The position numbers and the translations under genes are program-made. A model generated the notes under the pieces. The model saw only the letters and a program-made list of their open reading frames with translations, ran no database searches and was not told the DNA's origin. DNA of 64,000 nucleotides. Origin: JBKEAJ01 sp047972135. Lineage in GTDB: Bacteria; Bacteroidota; Bacteroidia; Bacteroidales; Prolixibacteraceae. The DNA lies in assembly GCA_047972135.1 (NCBI GenBank), contig JBKEAJ010000118.1, forward strand, positions 1-64,000, read 5' to 3'. Positions 44,581 to 53,984 of the stretch are shown here, one piece after another (within the stretch, counting starts at the first letter, position 1; each line of letters opens with the position of its first letter).

Positions 44581-45405
44581 CTACAGATGTATCTTTGCAG
44601 CCGTTATTGGAGTTCCCCAAAAACGGCTGCCTTTTTTTGCAAACTCTTTTTCGTCCTCAGTTGTCAAGAAATTAAGACTAGCACCTTTTGAGAGTCGATT
44701 TTCCATTTCAGGATGTCGGTGCAAGTAGTCTTTTAGTCCTTCGGCAACGAAAGCTGCTTGGTTCATAAGAGTCACCTGCGCAGGCAGGAATTGCTCTATC
44801 TGACTCTTAATCAATGGATAGTGAGTACAGGCAGGGATTATCAAATCAATTGCATCATCTTTTGCCAGCAAGGCTTTCACTTTTTCTTCAATAAATGGTA
44901 GGGCTGCGGGGTTTAGCTCCTCCCCATTTTCTATTATCGGCACCCACATTGGGCAATCTTGTTGAACGATATGCGTCACCTTCCCAAGCGACCATTTGCG
45001 TAGTTCTATGGGATAAGACTTTGAATTTACTGTTCCGGTAGTCCCCAACACTCCAATATGCCCTGTTTTCGTTATTTTCCCCGCATACTCCACAGCTGGT
45101 CTGATAACTCCCAGCACTCTATTGTTTGGAGACAGTGAGGGCAGCACATTTTGCTGTATTGTTCGAAGAGCCTTTGCCGAAGCTGTATTGCAAGCCAATA
45201 TAATAAGAGGAGAGTTTCTGTCGAACAAGTATTTTACTGCATCCAAAGTATATTCATACACCACCTCGAATGAGCGTGTTCCATAAGGAGCCCTCGCATT
45301 ATCACCCAAATACAGATAATCGTATTGCGGCAGCAGTGTATAAATTTCTTTCAACACCGTTAGTCCACCGTATCCGGAGTCGAATATTGCAATTGGAGAG
45401 TACAA
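44581..45405 (-). CDS. murI: Glutamate racemase
   Basis: 274 residues. IFDSGYGGLTVL (Asp9, Ser10), the catalytic Cys72 in LACNTAS and a second catalytic Cys in IPACTHYPL are all present, with GDNARAPYGTRS between them. It makes D-glutamate for peptidoglycan. It ends a run of envelope genes on the minus strand, 3 bp after the third ompH-like gene. Confidence 0.96.
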   Translation of the reverse strand: MYSPIAIFDSGYGGLTVLKEIYTLLPQYDYLYLGDNARAPYGTRSFEVVYEYTLDAVKYLFDRNSPLIILACNTASAKALRTIQQNVLPSLSPNNRVLGVIRPAVEYAGKITKTGHIGVLGTTGTVNSKSYPIELRKWSLGKVTHIVQQDCPMWVPIIENGEELNPAALPFIEEKVKALLAKDDAIDLIIPACTHYPLIKSQIEQFLPAQVTLMNQAAFVAEGLKDYLHRHPEMENRLSKGASLNFLTTEDEKEFAKKGSRFWGTPITAAKIHL

Positions 45406-45408
45406 GGA

Positions 45409-45921
45409 TCACTGTATTCCAAGTTCTTTTTTCACCAAAGGCAAAACATCCACGCTAGAGCTACCTTTGTATAAGATTGTATTAGAGCTGACATCAAAGA
45501 TGTATAAAAATCCTTGTGTATTTCCCACAGTTTCGACTGCTTTCCTCGCTTTTTCAATAAGCGGGTTCATAATATCGGCTTCTTTTTTCTGAATTTGTTG
45601 TTGTGCAGAAGCCTGAAATGCTTGTATGCGCTGATTTAGGTCATTAATCTCGTCTTCTTTCGAAGTTTTAATTGCATCACTGATATCACGTCCCTGCATA
45701 TACTCTTGGTATTCTTTGAATTTCCCTTGTGCCTCACTTTGAAGAGTACTCAATTGGTCTTCCAAGCCCTTCACAAACTTATTATAATCTTCTTCAGCCG
45801 CTTTTCTTTCGGGCATTGCCTGCACCAGCTCCGCAAAGCTTATATGACCAAACTTCTGTGCCTTCACCGACGAAACCCCTGCAAATGCTACAAGGGCGAT
45901 TAATATCAATAGCTTCTTCAT
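45409..45921 (-). CDS. OmpH/Skp-like periplasmic chaperone (copy nearest murI)
   Basis: 170 residues. Signal peptide to about 22 (VKAQK). The mature part opens with FGHISFAELVQAMPERKAAEEDY, then a long coiled-coil hairpin rich in Lys, Glu and Gln (about 45-130), and a short closing strand region. This is the jellyfish-like Skp fold, which shields unfolded outer-membrane proteins. It is third in a row of three related genes following bamA, and murI starts 3 bp later. Confidence 0.9.
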   Translation of the reverse strand: MKKLLILIALVAFAGVSSVKAQKFGHISFAELVQAMPERKAAEEDYNKFVKGLEDQLSTLQSEAQGKFKEYQEYMQGRDISDAIKTSKEDEINDLNQRIQAFQASAQQQIQKKEADIMNPLIEKARKAVETVGNTQGFLYIFDVSSNTILYKGSSSVDVLPLVKKELGIQ

Positions 45922-45945
45922 AGTATTTTCTGTATTAATGTATTT

Positions 45946-46455
45946 CTATAGTCCTAACTTTTCCTTCACTTTGGGTAATAAATCCACACTTTTTTCCGAA
46001 TAGTACATAAGCACCTGGTTACTAGTATCAAATACCAATTCCAGCTTCATCCCTTCAGCTACGGCATCAACAGCGTCCTGAGCTTTTTTCACTATTGGGT
46101 TTAACAATTTCATCTGTTCCTGCTGTAAGCTTCGTTGTGCATTTTGTGAGAAGGATTGAATTTGTTGCATCTTTGCTTGCAGCTCGTCTTCCTTTGTACT
46201 TTTTATAAGGTCAGACCAGACAGCCACGTTCTTCTCATATTCAGCCAGTTTTGTTTGATATTCGGTTTGAAGGTTCTTCAATTCTCCTTCCAACTCTACG
46301 CTCAATTTTTGCATTGATTTCTGAGCTTCCACTCTTTCAGGCATAAGCTCTACGAGAGCAGCAAGGTCGATATGTCCGAATTTGCCTTGCGCAAAGACAG
46401 CCGTGCTGCAACACAGCAACGCCACGACACATAAGACTTTTGTAATCTTCTTCAT
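45946..46455 (-). CDS. OmpH/Skp-like periplasmic chaperone (middle copy)
   Basis: 169 residues from the ATG at 46455, which begins a clean signal peptide (to about 23, VFAQG). FGHIDLAALVELMPERVEAQ is close to the same segment in the gene that follows, showing a local duplication. The coiled-coil arms span about 45-130. It is predicted to bind outer-membrane proteins in transit to BamA. It lies 24 bp upstream of the next copy. Confidence 0.9.
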   Translation of the reverse strand: MKKITKVLCVVALLCCSTAVFAQGKFGHIDLAALVELMPERVEAQKSMQKLSVELEGELKNLQTEYQTKLAEYEKNVAVWSDLIKSTKEDELQAKMQQIQSFSQNAQRSLQQEQMKLLNPIVKKAQDAVDAVAEGMKLELVFDTSNQVLMYYSEKSVDLLPKVKEKLGL

Positions 46456-46473
46456 TTCTATAAACATATTCTT

Positions 46474-46986
46474 TTATTTATATCCCATTTCCCTGAGCAC
46501 GTCGTCGCTAATATCGTAGCGAGAGTCGGAGTACAACAATGACACTCCCGACGCTTTGTCAAACACCATTCCGTAACTACCTTTTTTCGACACTTCTTCA
46601 ATAGCTCTGTACACCTCTTTCTGAATAGGGTCTACCAAATCTTGGCGTTTTTTAAAAAGCAAACCGTTTTCGCCAAAATACTCTTTTTGTTTTTGTTTTA
46701 GCTCTTTCTCTTTAGTAACGATAACATCTTCTCTTTTTTTCTTCATGTCGGCAGACAAAAGCACCGACTCGGCACGGTAGTCGTTATACATTTTTTCAAG
46801 CTCATTGCTCATTGCCTCAAGTTCTTTTTGATATTGTCTTGATATCTGGTCGAGTTGGTCTTGAGCAGCTTTGAAGGTTGGTATATTTGCAAGTATATAC
46901 TCCGTGTCTATGTAAGCCATTTTTTGTGCTTTTGCAGGCACGACTGCAAGCAACACTAAAGCTAAAATTACTAATATGTTTCTCAT
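46474..46986 (-). CDS. OmpH/Skp-like periplasmic chaperone (copy nearest bamA)
   Basis: 170 residues from the ATG at 46986; the longer frame would start inside the promoter. Signal peptide to about 20 (AKAQK). MAYIDTEYILANIPTFKAAQDQL and the long charged coiled coil are typical of the family, but this copy is more distant from the other two. It opens the three-gene chaperone run, with a TACATTTG box about 25 bp upstream. The run can therefore be made independently of bamA. Confidence 0.9.
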   Translation of the reverse strand: MRNILVILALVLLAVVPAKAQKMAYIDTEYILANIPTFKAAQDQLDQISRQYQKELEAMSNELEKMYNDYRAESVLLSADMKKKREDVIVTKEKELKQKQKEYFGENGLLFKKRQDLVDPIQKEVYRAIEEVSKKGSYGMVFDKASGVSLLYSDSRYDISDDVLREMGYK

Positions 46987-47011
46987 GTTTTCCTTTTTTG
47001 ATTTACAAATG

Positions 47012-47019
47012 CAAATGTA
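47012..47019 (-). promoter_or_regulatory. -7 box of the ompH-like cluster
   Basis: Plus strand CAAATGTA reads TACATTTG on the minus strand. It lies between the bamA stop and the first ompH-like gene. Confidence 0.6.
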
Positions 47020-47036
47020 CAACTATTTATTTAATA

Positions 47037-49703
47037 CTAGAATGACTGTCCGATTATAAAGTGGAATTGGCTACCACTAGTTTCACCTAACACTTTATCG
47101 AAACCATAGCCCCAATCTACTCCCATCATTCCGAATATCGGCAAATATATTCTGACCCCTGCACCTGCCGCTCTTTTCAAGTCAAAAGGGTCGAAATCTT
47201 TGAACGATAGAGCATCCATTCCTGCCCAGGCATTACCCGCCTCTAAGAATGTCAATAGATATATTGTTGCCTGTTGTTCGAGCGACACTGGATATCTTAG
47301 TTCCATGGTATATTTTGTGTATATTCCTGCACCCAAATACTGACTACCTGTAGCATTTGCAGAAATCATACCATCTTCATAACCACGTTGCGAAACCACG
47401 GATGTTCCCGGCATATACGAGCCACTAAGTCCAGAACCTCCGACATTAAAACGTTCGTAGGGTGATATCAGGTTTTTATTATAGTACCCTAGGAATGCTC
47501 CTTCAAATTTTGCCATCAGCACCAGCTTATTGTTTGGGCTAAGAGGCATATATTTTTCCCCTTTCAATGATAGTTGATAGTATTCCAGCCAAGGCAGTTG
47601 TTTTTTCTTCCAAGCATCGAAAGCATCCGTATCGTCTTCGTCGGGTTGTTTTGAGAATAACGAATAAGGGAAAGTAAACTTCACTCCCAGAGAATAGTTA
47701 GAGCCGGATCTCGGATATATAGGGTAATCTACGGAGTTTCTTCCAAATATAGTATTCAGGCTCAGGTTGTTATAATTATTGACATTATATTTTCCTTCGG
47801 GGTCAACATAATACTGAAAATTCTGATATAGATTTTGTGTCAAGTATCTCTCGAACGATAAATAGTGGTTTATGGTAAAATAATCATCAGGCCATTTCAA
47901 GCGGTATCCATATCCAACTCCTATGGCAAATGTTTGTTGGATTTTATCGCCGTCGCTTCCTTCGCCATCATAGGTATAGCTGTCGCCAGAGTTGCTATAG
48001 TTATTGTAATAGCTGCCATAGTAGCTACTATAATAGTTACTGTAGCTTTGTGCAGTATTATAGTCGTCGAGATAAGAATTTTCAGAGTAGTTATATTTAT
48101 AGTACGACAGGTTCACCGACAAATTATTAGGTTTTTTGCCACCGAGCCATGGTTCTGAGAAGCTAATACTATAACTCTGCATATACTTACCGCTGACCTG
48201 AGCTTTCAGTGCCAGTGTTTGTCCATCGCCTGATGGTAAGGGTTTGTAGGATTCGGGATTAAACATGTTCCTGATGGAGAAGTTATTAAATCTCACTCCT
48301 GCACTAAAGATAAATCGGCGCGCACCATATCCTCCCGAGAGTTCTAATTGGTCGTTTTCTCTCTCTGTCAGGTTATATGTCACGTCAACGGTTCCCGACT
48401 CGGGGTTTGGGACTATATCTGGGATTAGGCTATTTTCGTCGAAGTGTCCTAGTCTTGCAATTCTAAACAGCGAGTTTTTTATATCGCTTTTGCTGAATAG
48501 GTCGCCGGGCTTGGTGTAAAGCTCTCTTCTGACCACATGTTCGTTGGTTTTTGTGTTGCCAAGAATTTTCACGTCGTTTATTGTTGCTTGCGAGCCTTCA
48601 ATAATTCTCATTTCAAAGTCTATTGAATCGTTGGCAACATTCGTTTCTATAGGACTGATATTGGAGAACACATATCCATTGTCGAGATACAGACTGCTGA
48701 CGGCATCGTCGTCTTCTTGCAAGCGTTTATTCAACATTTTTTGGTCGAAGACATCACCTTTCTTAATTCCCAGCACATTGTCGAGCATAAAAGAAGGGTA
48801 CTTAGTATTTCCCACCCACTTAATATCTCTAAAATAGTATTTATCGCCCTCTTCCACCCATATGTCGAGTTTAATATTCTTGTCGTCAATTTTTGTAATA
48901 GAGTCTCGTAGTACTATCGCATCCCGATAGCCCAGCTCATTGAACTTCTTAATCATATCGCCTTTATCGTCCTTATACAAAGCCTCTTGAAACTTCTTAC
49001 TCTTAAAAAAGTTTCTGATATCCTTAGAATTGGTTTTCTTCATTGCTCTTTCAAGTTTAAAGCTGGACACTTCGGTATTTCCATGAAAGACAATTTCGTC
49101 TACCTTCACTTTTTCATTTTTGTCGACGTCAATATCCAGAATAATACTGTTGGCACTGTTAGGGTCATTGCGTCTCACGACAATAACGTCGGTATTAAGG
49201 TATCCTTTTTCAGAGAAATATCCTTTTATAAGCCTTTCCGCCGAGACGATACTGTTTTCCGTCACCTGCTGTCCGGGTATCAAAGAAAGTTTCTTGTCAA
49301 GGTCTTCTTTTTCGCCTTTTTTAAGTCCTTTATACTGCACTGAGGTAAGTCGTGGTATTTCAGTGAGCATCACATCTAGCCAGATTTGTTTACCTTCGAT
49401 TTTTGCAATAGATATATCGACATCAGAGAACAGTCCTCTCTGCCATAGATTTCTTATTGCCGCACTAATTTCCGTACCTGGCACTTCCACTTCCTGTCCG
49501 ACTCTCAGTCCGGTAAAGGTTTTTAGTCGGTCTTTATCGAGATAGTTAATTCCGGATATTTCTATATCGGCAATTATATACTTCTTCGGATTAGAGTAAT
49601 CTATATTTACGGGGGTGTTGTCAGTGTCTTGCGCCAAGGTTTTCGACAGATTGAAGCATAATAATGAAGTTACCGCCAGTAATAAAGTTTTTGCTTTATA
49701 CAT
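47037..49703 (-). CDS. bamA: Outer-membrane protein assembly factor BamA
   Basis: 888 residues from the ATG at 49703. Signal peptide to about 25 (KTLAQ). Five POTRA repeats lie at about 40-440, with typical starts such as IADIEISGINYLDKDRLKTF. The barrel follows from about 450 and contains the loop-6 region near YMPGTSVVSQRGYED. The final strand ends in Phe (HFIIGQSF). It inserts barrel proteins into the outer membrane. Odd feature: a tyrosine/serine/asparagine-rich loop at about 530-580. The gene follows uppS and precedes three Skp-type chaperones, the standard Bacteroidales order. Confidence 0.95.
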   Translation of the reverse strand: MYKAKTLLLAVTSLLCFNLSKTLAQDTDNTPVNIDYSNPKKYIIADIEISGINYLDKDRLKTFTGLRVGQEVEVPGTEISAAIRNLWQRGLFSDVDISIAKIEGKQIWLDVMLTEIPRLTSVQYKGLKKGEKEDLDKKLSLIPGQQVTENSIVSAERLIKGYFSEKGYLNTDVIVVRRNDPNSANSIILDIDVDKNEKVKVDEIVFHGNTEVSSFKLERAMKKTNSKDIRNFFKSKKFQEALYKDDKGDMIKKFNELGYRDAIVLRDSITKIDDKNIKLDIWVEEGDKYYFRDIKWVGNTKYPSFMLDNVLGIKKGDVFDQKMLNKRLQEDDDAVSSLYLDNGYVFSNISPIETNVANDSIDFEMRIIEGSQATINDVKILGNTKTNEHVVRRELYTKPGDLFSKSDIKNSLFRIARLGHFDENSLIPDIVPNPESGTVDVTYNLTERENDQLELSGGYGARRFIFSAGVRFNNFSIRNMFNPESYKPLPSGDGQTLALKAQVSGKYMQSYSISFSEPWLGGKKPNNLSVNLSYYKYNYSENSYLDDYNTAQSYSNYYSSYYGSYYNNYSNSGDSYTYDGEGSDGDKIQQTFAIGVGYGYRLKWPDDYFTINHYLSFERYLTQNLYQNFQYYVDPEGKYNVNNYNNLSLNTIFGRNSVDYPIYPRSGSNYSLGVKFTFPYSLFSKQPDEDDTDAFDAWKKKQLPWLEYYQLSLKGEKYMPLSPNNKLVLMAKFEGAFLGYYNKNLISPYERFNVGGSGLSGSYMPGTSVVSQRGYEDGMISANATGSQYLGAGIYTKYTMELRYPVSLEQQATIYLLTFLEAGNAWAGMDALSFKDFDPFDLKRAAGAGVRIYLPIFGMMGVDWGYGFDKVLGETSGSQFHFIIGQSF

Positions 49704-49741
49704 ACTATATTTTTTATATCTTGTATTTTGCTGATACACAA

Positions 49742-50506
49742 TCAACAGTTTTCTTGTTTTTTTATTTGTTCGCCTGTCATACCAAATCGTCTTTCCCTAT
49801 TTTGGTATTTATATATTGCCTCATAAAAGTTGTCTTTTCTAAAATCTGGCCACATCACTTCGGGAAAATACAACTCCGAATACGACAGCTGCCAAAGCAG
49901 GAAGTTGCTAATCCTTTGTTCACCGCTAGTGCGTATCATCAATTCAGGATTTGGTATTCCCTTTGTCATAAGATGACTTTCAAAAAGCTGCGGCGTAATG
50001 TCATCGATAGAAATAACTTTATTCTCAACATCTTTCGCCACCTGCTTTACAGCCTCAATAATTTCCAAACGCGAGCTATAACTCAACGCAACAATAAATG
50101 CTGTTCCTGTATTTTTCTGCAAGCGCATCTCGGTTTTCTCCACGCTGCCTCTCACCTCTTCTGGCAGAGCATTTTTATTGCCGATAATCAAGAGCCTCAT
50201 ATTCAGACTATCGAGTTTATCTGCCTTCAGTTCAATAGCCTTAGCCATCAGAGCCATTAGCAAATCGACCTCCTCCTTCGGTCTTTTCCAGTTTTCGGTA
50301 GAAAAGGCGTAGACTGTCAGATATTTCAATCCTATCTCGGCAGACACTTCAAGGACTTCTTCCAGAGCGTTCATGCCCTCCTCGTGTCCGTCGTTTCGTT
50401 CCTTGCCTTGTTGCTTTGCCCAACGTCCGTTGCCATCCATTATGATAGCAATGTGTTCGGGGAGCTTATCCAAGTTTATTTTATCTTTATAATTAATCAA
50501 GTCCAT
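49742..50506 (-). CDS. uppS: Isoprenyl transferase (undecaprenyl diphosphate synthase)
   Basis: 254 residues from the ATG at 50506. IAIIMDGNGRWAK holds the catalytic Asp. YAFSTENWKRP and MIRTSGEQRISNFLLWQLSYSE are the other family motifs. It builds the C55 lipid carrier used for peptidoglycan and surface polysaccharides. Its start lies 14 bp inside the end of the DUF6089 gene. The bamA ATG follows 38 bp after its stop, so the three genes look like one transcript. Confidence 0.95.
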   Translation of the reverse strand: MDLINYKDKINLDKLPEHIAIIMDGNGRWAKQQGKERNDGHEEGMNALEEVLEVSAEIGLKYLTVYAFSTENWKRPKEEVDLLMALMAKAIELKADKLDSLNMRLLIIGNKNALPEEVRGSVEKTEMRLQKNTGTAFIVALSYSSRLEIIEAVKQVAKDVENKVISIDDITPQLFESHLMTKGIPNPELMIRTSGEQRISNFLLWQLSYSELYFPEVMWPDFRKDNFYEAIYKYQNRERRFGMTGEQIKKQENC

Positions 50507-51218
50507 AACAATCACGTGCGAAAATAATCAATTTATAGGAGATATGAATACCAAAAACAGGAATGATGTCATTATTGTGCATCGACGAAGCACCTTCAAA
50601 GCCAATAGGGTTAAGCAAATCGTCGAGCGTTGATGCAAACATTTTTTTCACAACTATTTCTGCACCGATTGTCAGCGTTTTGCTCACATCTGCTTTTATG
50701 CCAAAAGTCACTGGCACATAAATCGGCATTTCGGAACTCTCGTAGGGAGTAGGAGTCGGCGGCATATAGTCTGGATGCGGAGTAAGAAGTATTAACATTG
50801 CCGGGTCGTAATAGTAGTTGTATGACATGACCCCTACGCCAAGCCCTACATACGAAGTCCATCGATGCTCTTTCCCTCCGGTACGAAATCTCAAATAATT
50901 CACTTCTGCCGAAACATTTATATCATTAATATTTTTAGAGAAACTGTAGCCCGCCCCATTGAATGCACCTTCCACATTCAAACCTGTGTAATTATAATTC
51001 AACCGGCATGCAAACCTTGTGTGGACGTTATATCGCAACAACACTCCTCCCGTATTGGGAAGTGGGTCTGCAAAGTGGTCAACGGAGGTCAAGTCGCCAA
51101 AATAGCTACTCATCCCTACGAATGCCCCCACGTCCAAGGACCGCTTTTGACCATACACACAGTATGTACAAGTCAGTAATATCAGCAAAATCAGTTTTTT
51201 CAGTATTCCTTTTTTCAA
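50493..51218 (-). CDS. DUF6089-type outer-membrane beta-barrel protein
   Basis: 241 residues. Signal peptide to about 23 (CVYGQ). DVGAFVGMSSYFGDLTS, GGVLLRYNVHTRFACRLN and a late VPVTFGIKADVSKTLTIGAEI show the alternating strands of a small barrel. The family is conserved directly upstream of uppS/bamA in Bacteroidales, which suggests a role in envelope assembly, though none is proven. Its 3' end overlaps the uppS start by 14 bp. Confidence 0.82.
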   Translation of the reverse strand: MKKGILKKLILLILLTCTYCVYGQKRSLDVGAFVGMSSYFGDLTSVDHFADPLPNTGGVLLRYNVHTRFACRLNYNYTGLNVEGAFNGAGYSFSKNINDINVSAEVNYLRFRTGGKEHRWTSYVGLGVGVMSYNYYYDPAMLILLTPHPDYMPPTPTPYESSEMPIYVPVTFGIKADVSKTLTIGAEIVVKKMFASTLDDLLNPIGFEGASSMHNNDIIPVFGIHISYKLIIFARDCYGLD

Positions 51219-51302
51219 TTTGTTTTACAGTATCTCTTTTTGCACAAAGCCAATGAGTATATAACTCCTATATATAAAAAAAATTGTAGCACTCGGTATA
51301 TT

Positions 51303-52634
51303 TTATTCTATCAAGCTACGTATTGCCAAATTACTTTGGTCGAAAGGGAATTTCGAGACAATCCCATCCATTTTTGCTTTTATCTCCACCGTACACAGAT
51401 TGCCAACACTGCCGGCATGAGTATGTAAAATCTTTCTCTTTGGCATATACTCCCCTGCTTCAATCTGTCGGGCAACCTCCTTGTACGCATCTCTGAAAGG
51501 AACTCCGTTTTTTACCATTTCGTTCACCTGCTCGACACTAAATATCAGGTCATACTTATAGTCGTCGATAATATCTTTTCTAATGCTAATATTTTCGATT
51601 GCAAAATTACAAACTTCCAGGCAGCTCTTCAGTTCCTCGATTGCAGGGAACAGCACTTCTTTCAGTAGCTGATAGTCTCTAAAATAGCCACTTGGCATAT
51701 TGTTTGTCATCATCGACACCTCGTTTGGCAGTGCCGTCAGCCTATTTGTCTTTGCCCTCAGAAGTTCGAACACATCAGGATTCTTCTTATGTGGCATAAT
51801 ACTCGACCCTGTTGTCATTTCTGTCGGCAGACTCAGGAAGTTGAAGTTTTGCGACATATACAAACACACATCCGTAGCTAGTTTATTCAAAGTTGATGCC
51901 ACAGATGCCATAGCATATGCAAGAGCTTTCTCCGTCTTTCCCCGCCCCATTTGCGCATACACCACGTTATAACTCATTTCTTCAAAGCCCAACAGCTTAG
52001 TAGTCATTTCTCTGTCCAGCGGAAAAGAGGAGCCGTAGCCTGCTGCACTGCCCAGTGGATTCTGGTTGACAACGAAATAAGCAGCCAAGAACATACTGAC
52101 ATCGTCAACAAGACACTCGGCATAACTGCCAAACCATAAGCCAAACGACGAGGGCATTGCTATTTGCAAATGTGTATATCCGGGAATAATAACTCCTTTA
52201 TGCTGTTCACTTTGCGTCTGTAACACCGTAAACAATTCCTTAATTTGTCCGACTATGCCTTCAATCTGTTCTCTAAAATAAAGTTTCAGGTCTAAGAGCA
52301 CTTGGTCGTTGCGCGAACGACCGCTGTGAATTTTCTTGCCTACATCACCAAGTCTTTGAGTCAGCATATACTCAACCTGCGAGTGTACATCCTCGATGCC
52401 CTCCTCGATTCGGAAATTTCCCGCTTCGACCTCGCTCAATATGCCCTTCAGCTCATGAACGAGCTTATACATTTCGTTTTTCGTCAGCAAGCCAATACTT
52501 GCAAGCATCCGCACATGTGCAACCGACCCGATAATATCGTGTTTTGCGATATACACATCCAGTTCTCTATCCTTCCCGACAGTAAAGTTCTCAATCTTCT
52601 CGTCGGTATTTTTTCCTTTATCCCAGATTTTCAT
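51303..52634 (-). CDS. argH: Argininosuccinate lyase
   Basis: 443 residues. The signature GSSIMPHKKNPD (about 270) is present, and HSGRSRNDQV and GYTHLQIAMP carry the other active-site segments. It releases arginine and fumarate from argininosuccinate. No other arg genes are nearby, and it appears monocistronic. A TACTTTTG box at 52671-52678 lies 37 bp upstream. Confidence 0.96.
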   Translation of the reverse strand: MKIWDKGKNTDEKIENFTVGKDRELDVYIAKHDIIGSVAHVRMLASIGLLTKNEMYKLVHELKGILSEVEAGNFRIEEGIEDVHSQVEYMLTQRLGDVGKKIHSGRSRNDQVLLDLKLYFREQIEGIVGQIKELFTVLQTQSEQHKGVIIPGYTHLQIAMPSSFGLWFGSYAECLVDDVSMFLAAYFVVNQNPLGSAAGYGSSFPLDREMTTKLLGFEEMSYNVVYAQMGRGKTEKALAYAMASVASTLNKLATDVCLYMSQNFNFLSLPTEMTTGSSIMPHKKNPDVFELLRAKTNRLTALPNEVSMMTNNMPSGYFRDYQLLKEVLFPAIEELKSCLEVCNFAIENISIRKDIIDDYKYDLIFSVEQVNEMVKNGVPFRDAYKEVARQIEAGEYMPKRKILHTHAGSVGNLCTVEIKAKMDGIVSKFPFDQSNLAIRSLIE

Positions 52635-52670
52635 ATTTTACTTCATTCAAAATCTTGATTAATACACATA

Positions 52671-52678
52671 CAAAAGTA
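52671..52678 (-). promoter_or_regulatory. -7 box of argH
   Basis: Plus strand CAAAAGTA reads TACTTTTG on the minus strand. The leader would be about 32 nt. Confidence 0.5.
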
Positions 52679-52706
52679 ATGCTTTTTGTTTAAGCGTTGA
52701 TTGCTT

Positions 52707-53206
52707 GTAACCATTCAGCCAAAAGAGTTATTCTTAAAAACTGCGCACAGCATCTATATTTTTCCGCCTACATCTTTTCTACGAAGATATCGGGACTACG
52801 TCCCTAAACATCAAACCTTTTTTTTAGGCTATAGGCTGTAAGCTATAAGCCAAAACAGCCACCTCCTCCCCCTTCGGGTACTCCTCCTCCACAAGGAGGA
52901 GAGTTTCTAACTCCTCTCCACGTGGAGGAGGGGTGCCGCAGGCGGGGTGGTTTGCATTTTTCATTATTAATTTTTATTCTTCATGTATATCATCATCCTG
53001 CAATCCGTGACGTTACGGGTTTGGTGGTGTATCTTTCCCCATGGCGTTGCCATGGGCTGAATTAATTATGGCTTGCAGCCATAAACAGCCCACATCGTAG
53101 CTTTGTAATATCGTAGTATCTACATTTGTCGTCATTGCGAGCGTCAGCGTGGCAATCTGTTCTTCGTTGCATGAGATTGCCACGTCGCCAGCTCCTCGCA
53201 ATGACG
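52707..53206 (-). repeat. Composite repeat, copy 2 (inverted)
   Basis: In order: GTAACCATTCAGCC end, module C reversed (52779-52806), an AGGCTATAGGCTGTAAGC block, module B reversed (52854-52952), an 84-bp insert not found in the other copies, palindrome E (53037-53058), a GGCTTGCAGCC hairpin, the TTTGTAATATCGTAGTATC linker, and a full palindrome A (53131-53206). It is the mirror of 59088-59459 and encloses 5.9 kb with it. It fills most of the 658-bp gap between argH and rnhB. Confidence 0.9.
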
Positions 53207-53280
53207 TTCGTGTATTGGTTGTTTGCTTATAGCCTAAAGCATACGGCATATAGCATTTTTAAACAAATCAACAAAAACCC

Positions 53281-53288
53281 TACCTTTG
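53281..53288 (+). promoter_or_regulatory. -7 box of rnhB, implying a leaderless transcript
   Basis: TACCTTTG, four bases, then the rnhB ATG at 53293. The spacing is identical to that in front of rsmG. Confidence 0.6.
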
Positions 53289-53292
53289 CACT

Positions 53293-53880
53293 ATGAATTT
53301 AGCTAAACATTATCGCATCGAGACAATAGAAGCCGGAGTTGACGAAGCTGGCAGAGGTTGTTTGGCAGGACCGGTGTTTGCCTCTGCCGTCATTTTGCCG
53401 AGCGACTTTCCTTTCGAGCTATTAGACGATTCCAAAAAGCTCTCTGAAAAGAAAAGAAAGGAGCTTCGTAAGATTATAGAAGCAAAAGCTGTGGCATGGA
53501 GCATCGGCATTGTTGATAACCTTGAAATAGACACAATAAATATATTGCAAGCATCAATATTGGCAATGCATAGAGCCATAGACAACTTATCAACAAAGCC
53601 CGAACTCCTACTTATCGACGGCAACAAATTCAACAAATACCAAGACATAGAACATCAGACAATAATAAAAGGCGACGGCAAACTATGCTCAATTGCGGCA
53701 GCATCAATATTGGCAAAGACTCACCGCGATGAGTATATGCATAAAATAGCTGCGGAATACCCCGTCTATGAATGGTCGCAAAACAAAGGCTACCCGACAG
53801 CAAAACATCGTGAGCTAATTGCCAAACACGGGATTACGCCCTACCACAGAATTACATTCCGACTACAAAAGGATTCATAA
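53293..53880 (+). CDS. rnhB: Ribonuclease HII
   Basis: 195 residues. AGVDEAGRGCLAGPV supplies the first acidic pair (Asp17, Glu18), LLLIDGNKF the third, and GDGKLCSIAAASILAKTHRDEYM the rest of the active site. It cuts at ribonucleotides in DNA and in RNA-DNA hybrids. The gene lies just right of the inverted composite repeat and looks monocistronic. Confidence 0.96.
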   Translation: MNLAKHYRIETIEAGVDEAGRGCLAGPVFASAVILPSDFPFELLDDSKKLSEKKRKELRKIIEAKAVAWSIGIVDNLEIDTINILQASILAMHRAIDNLSTKPELLLIDGNKFNKYQDIEHQTIIKGDGKLCSIAAASILAKTHRDEYMHKIAAEYPVYEWSQNKGYPTAKHRELIAKHGITPYHRITFRLQKDS

Positions 53881-53956
53881 GACCGATTATGCGATATTAA
53901 CGATATTCTTGTATAGATGTTGAAAACTTCGAGATTGAGAGGACAAAGAATACCTT

Positions 53957-53964
53957 TAGCTTTG
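53957..53964 (+). promoter_or_regulatory. -7 box upstream of the SPOR lipoprotein gene
   Basis: TAGCTTTG fits TAnnTTTG. It lies 20 bp before the first copy of the AATTATAAACAAATGAAA direct repeat. The promoter probably served the gene before the 124-bp element arrived. Confidence 0.5.
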
Positions 53965-53984
53965 GCACACTTAATTATAAACAA

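Noticed and set aside
52707..53206. Insertion sequence
   Set aside because: No transposase frame or clean terminal inverted repeats with a target duplication were seen. The unit is non-coding.
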